Origin: Phyllobacterium sophorae
Lineage (GTDB): Bacteria > Pseudomonadota > Alphaproteobacteria > Rhizobiales > Rhizobiaceae
DNA: 64,000 bases
NCBI RefSeq assembly: GCF_003010965.1
Contig: NZ_PGGM01000008.1
Coordinates: forward strand, 124,001-188,000
Direction: 5' to 3'
Below are positions 62,365-64,000 of the stretch, one piece after another. The notes under the pieces were generated by a model. The model worked only from the letters and a program-made list of their open reading frames with translations. It was not told the DNA's origin and made no database searches. The position numbers were made by a program, and so were the translations under genes. Positions within the stretch are counted from its first letter, which is position 1. Every line of letters starts with the position of its first letter.

Positions 62365-63570
62365 TTAACCCCCGAATGCCAGCGGCAGGCTGAAGGCCCA
62401 GACCGATCGTCCCGCGTCGGCGGGGATGGGCGGGAAGGGCGCCGCACGGCGAACCGTATCCACCCCTGCCTTGTCTACGGCGGGATTGCCAGAGCTGCGG
62501 CCAACGCCGAGGCCGGTGACGCTGCCATTGCTGGCAACAACAAACGAGACAACCACCTCACCGCGCAGCCGTCCCTGCCGCCGCAAGGCCCGGCGCAGTT
62601 TCGACGTTACCGCACCGGGATAATTGGATACCGCAGCATTGCCCTGCGCTGACGATTTACCCTTGGCATTTCCATCGGCATTGTTTTCGCCATCGTTCTT
62701 TCCATCGGCGATGCCGCTGCGTGCGCTCCGCTCATTGCTGCCGTCGCGGCCCGATGCTGTTTTGGCCGGCCCTTTCCTTGCCCTTGCCGCGGGCGCTGCT
62801 TTGTTCACCGTCGCTTGCGGTTTTTCAGCCACGCGCTTTTCGGCAACGTGTTTTTCCATCGCGGGCTTCTGCAGCAAGGGCTTTTCTACGCTCGTTACCG
62901 TGGGTTCGTCCTCGACCGGATGTATCACTTCCTTTGTAGGTTGCTGAACCACGTTTTCATCTTGCGTTGGCTGCAGCGGCGTAACGGCAAGAATTTCAGG
63001 CGCCTTGCTTCGTGAAACGTCCGACATTTCCGCCACAACCGGATCAGCGGCCGCTGGCGGCGTGCCCTCGACAGGAGTGATGCTTTCTACCGGCTCAGCC
63101 GCCTCGACGGGCTTTGCTGTTTCGACCTCCCTGGCCGGCACCGGCTTGGGCATCGCCATCGTCACCAATGAAACGTTCATCGCCTCGGGATTGGCCGGAT
63201 CGGGCGCTCCGGAGGCAATCGCGTCCACCGCTCCATCGCCGAGCAGAGCTGCCATCGTATCCTCGCTGCCGGCAATCAGCACTTCATCGGCGACGAAGCC
63301 GATAAGAAGCACGGCTAGAGCCGCATGAAATCCACAGGAGATGACAAGTTGCCGGTACCATTTCGTTGTGGGTCTCTGCGGTTTTCCCGCGATGCTTCCA
63401 TGTTCAACGGCGTCGGAGGAAAGTTCGGGCCGGGCCGTATCGAGGAACTCGACAGCCTCCGGTTCATCCCCGACGTCAAAAGCATCATTCTCAATGACAT
63501 GGAGCGCAGGCGGGTCCGTCCGTTTTGCAACGGCGGAACTTTCGGGTCGGAACGCCAGCGCATAGGCCAT
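62365..63570 (-). CDS. TonB family energy transducer, second copy
   Basis: The protein has 401 residues. An N-terminal cytoplasmic part of about 70 residues, longer than in most TonB proteins, precedes the anchor WYRQLVISCGFHAALAVLLIGFVA. A long spacer rich in Pro, Glu, Val and Lys follows, with the imperfect repeats MEKHVAEKRVAEKPQ, then a Gly/Asn/Asp/Lys-rich stretch (about 290-320). The C-terminal TonB domain reads YPGAVTSKLRRALRRQGRLRGEVVVSFVVASNGSVTGLGV and ends with AFSLPLAFGG. It begins 2 bases after a small exported protein gene. It is not closely related to the TonB at 33994-34896. Confidence 0.9.
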   Translation of the reverse strand: MAYALAFRPESSAVAKRTDPPALHVIENDAFDVGDEPEAVEFLDTARPELSSDAVEHGSIAGKPQRPTTKWYRQLVISCGFHAALAVLLIGFVADEVLIAGSEDTMAALLGDGAVDAIASGAPDPANPEAMNVSLVTMAMPKPVPAREVETAKPVEAAEPVESITPVEGTPPAAADPVVAEMSDVSRSKAPEILAVTPLQPTQDENVVQQPTKEVIHPVEDEPTVTSVEKPLLQKPAMEKHVAEKRVAEKPQATVNKAAPAARARKGPAKTASGRDGSNERSARSGIADGKNDGENNADGNAKGKSSAQGNAAVSNYPGAVTSKLRRALRRQGRLRGEVVVSFVVASNGSVTGLGVGRSSGNPAVDKAGVDTVRRAAPFPPIPADAGRSVWAFSLPLAFGG

Positions 63571-63572
63571 CT

Positions 63573-63992
63573 CTAGTTCCCGAATCGCACGCCGGATTTC
63601 GTCGTTGGATCAAGCTGGCGGATGCAGGCTTTTGGATCGACCCGCGCGCCGGAACATTCGGTCGCATCGTTCACCAGGACACGGGCGATCTTCGAGCAAT
63701 CCGTATCCCCAAGATCGAAACGCCGGACCTTGGTCTTGCCCTGCGGCAGGTCCTTGAAGTCCAGCACCGTAATGCGGTCGACCACCTGGGCGTGATTGAA
63801 CAGGGCAATCTCGAACGCGGCCTTGTCGAGCGGCGCGTTGAGATTGTTGGTGGCGATGAAGGTCAGTCTGCAGCCCTTGTCCGAGGGCTGCAGGGCATTC
63901 AGTTCAAGTGTCAGGGCTGGCGCCGGGGAGGACTCTTGCCCCGACGCCGACCCTGTTGCGGCAAGCAGGAATATGGCTGTAACAGCGGTCAT
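63573..63992 (-). CDS. Hypothetical exported protein upstream of the second tonB (possibly partial)
   Basis: The protein has 139 residues if it starts at the ATG at 63992, eight bases from the window edge. The frame has no stop before the edge, so it could begin outside. A signal peptide-like N-terminus (MTAVTAIFLLAATGSASG) precedes a mature part of about 120 residues with three to four cysteines (KGCRLTF, DTDCSKIARV, TECSG, KACIRQL) that could form disulphides. The beta-strand pattern (LTLELNALQ, LTFIATNNLN, FEIALFNHAQVVDRITVLDF) suggests an immunoglobulin-like fold. No family function is known to me. Its coupling to tonB suggests an accessory periplasmic role. Confidence 0.75.
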   Translation of the reverse strand: MTAVTAIFLLAATGSASGQESSPAPALTLELNALQPSDKGCRLTFIATNNLNAPLDKAAFEIALFNHAQVVDRITVLDFKDLPQGKTKVRRFDLGDTDCSKIARVLVNDATECSGARVDPKACIRQLDPTTKSGVRFGN

Positions 63993-64000
63993 GCCATGGC

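Overview
This 64-kb window looks like part of an alphaproteobacterial genome of the order Hyphomicrobiales (Phyllobacterium, Ochrobactrum/Brucella or Mesorhizobium-like). The evidence is its moderately high G+C, the very large share of ABC transporters, start/stop coupling (ATGA) inside operons, a DUF1612/RHE_PE00001-type protein known mainly from rhizobia, and an NAD-dependent formate dehydrogenase of the Pseudomonas sp. 101 type. I see no rRNA, tRNA, CRISPR array, transposase or phage gene. Coding density is high and almost everything is uptake and catabolism of small organic molecules.

Layout. (1) 1-3281: end of a sugar ABC operon (permease, ATPase, TIM-barrel isomerase, Gfo/Idh/MocA dehydrogenase). 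(2) 3348-6729: tex and an aldo/keto reductase. (3) 12067-6772, minus strand: a ugpBAEC-type glycerol-3-phosphate transporter with a sugar isomerase-like gene. (4) 12357-14931: glutathione S-transferase and gamma-glutamyltransferase. (5) 15007-33969: a block that reads as arginine, guanidino-compound and polyamine catabolism: LysR plus aminotransferase, agmatinase/guanidinobutyrase, an amino-acid ABC set without its own ATPase, a polyamine-type ABC set, a nitrilase-family amidase, a D-arginine-dehydrogenase-like flavoprotein, a second LysR, then a Liv-type five-gene ABC transporter with a GMC oxidoreductase. (6) 36333-33994, minus strand: exbB-exbD-tonB. (7) 36496-39337: DUF1612 protein, L,D-transpeptidase, an unusual palindrome-rich spacer, and a one-domain AraC-type regulator. 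(8) 45226-39374, minus strand: ABC transporter, LacI regulator and metallophosphoesterase. (9) 45458-49225: an Fbp-type transporter whose ATPase gene lies on the opposite strand, tail to tail with its permease. (10) 49466-53817: an RND efflux pair. (11) 55090-53891, minus strand: formate dehydrogenase. (12) 55402-62311: LacI regulator, isomerase, dehydrogenase and an Rbs-type ABC transporter. (13) 63992-62365, minus strand: a second TonB protein with a small exported protein.

The strongest non-coding signals are: two copies of a perfect 16-bp palindrome, GTTGACAGCTGTCAAC, flanking two hairpins at 38653-38761, which fits the repABC centromere (parS) pattern as I remember it; a 9+9 inverted repeat enclosing a perfect TATAAT box before the RND operon; a dyad with a T-N11-A core between the divergent LysR and agmatinase genes; two very stable hairpins directly after solute-binding-protein genes; and a 12-mer shared by the control regions of the ugp operon and the LacI/phosphoesterase ABC operon. 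Transporter substrates are inferred from family and context and none is proven by sequence.
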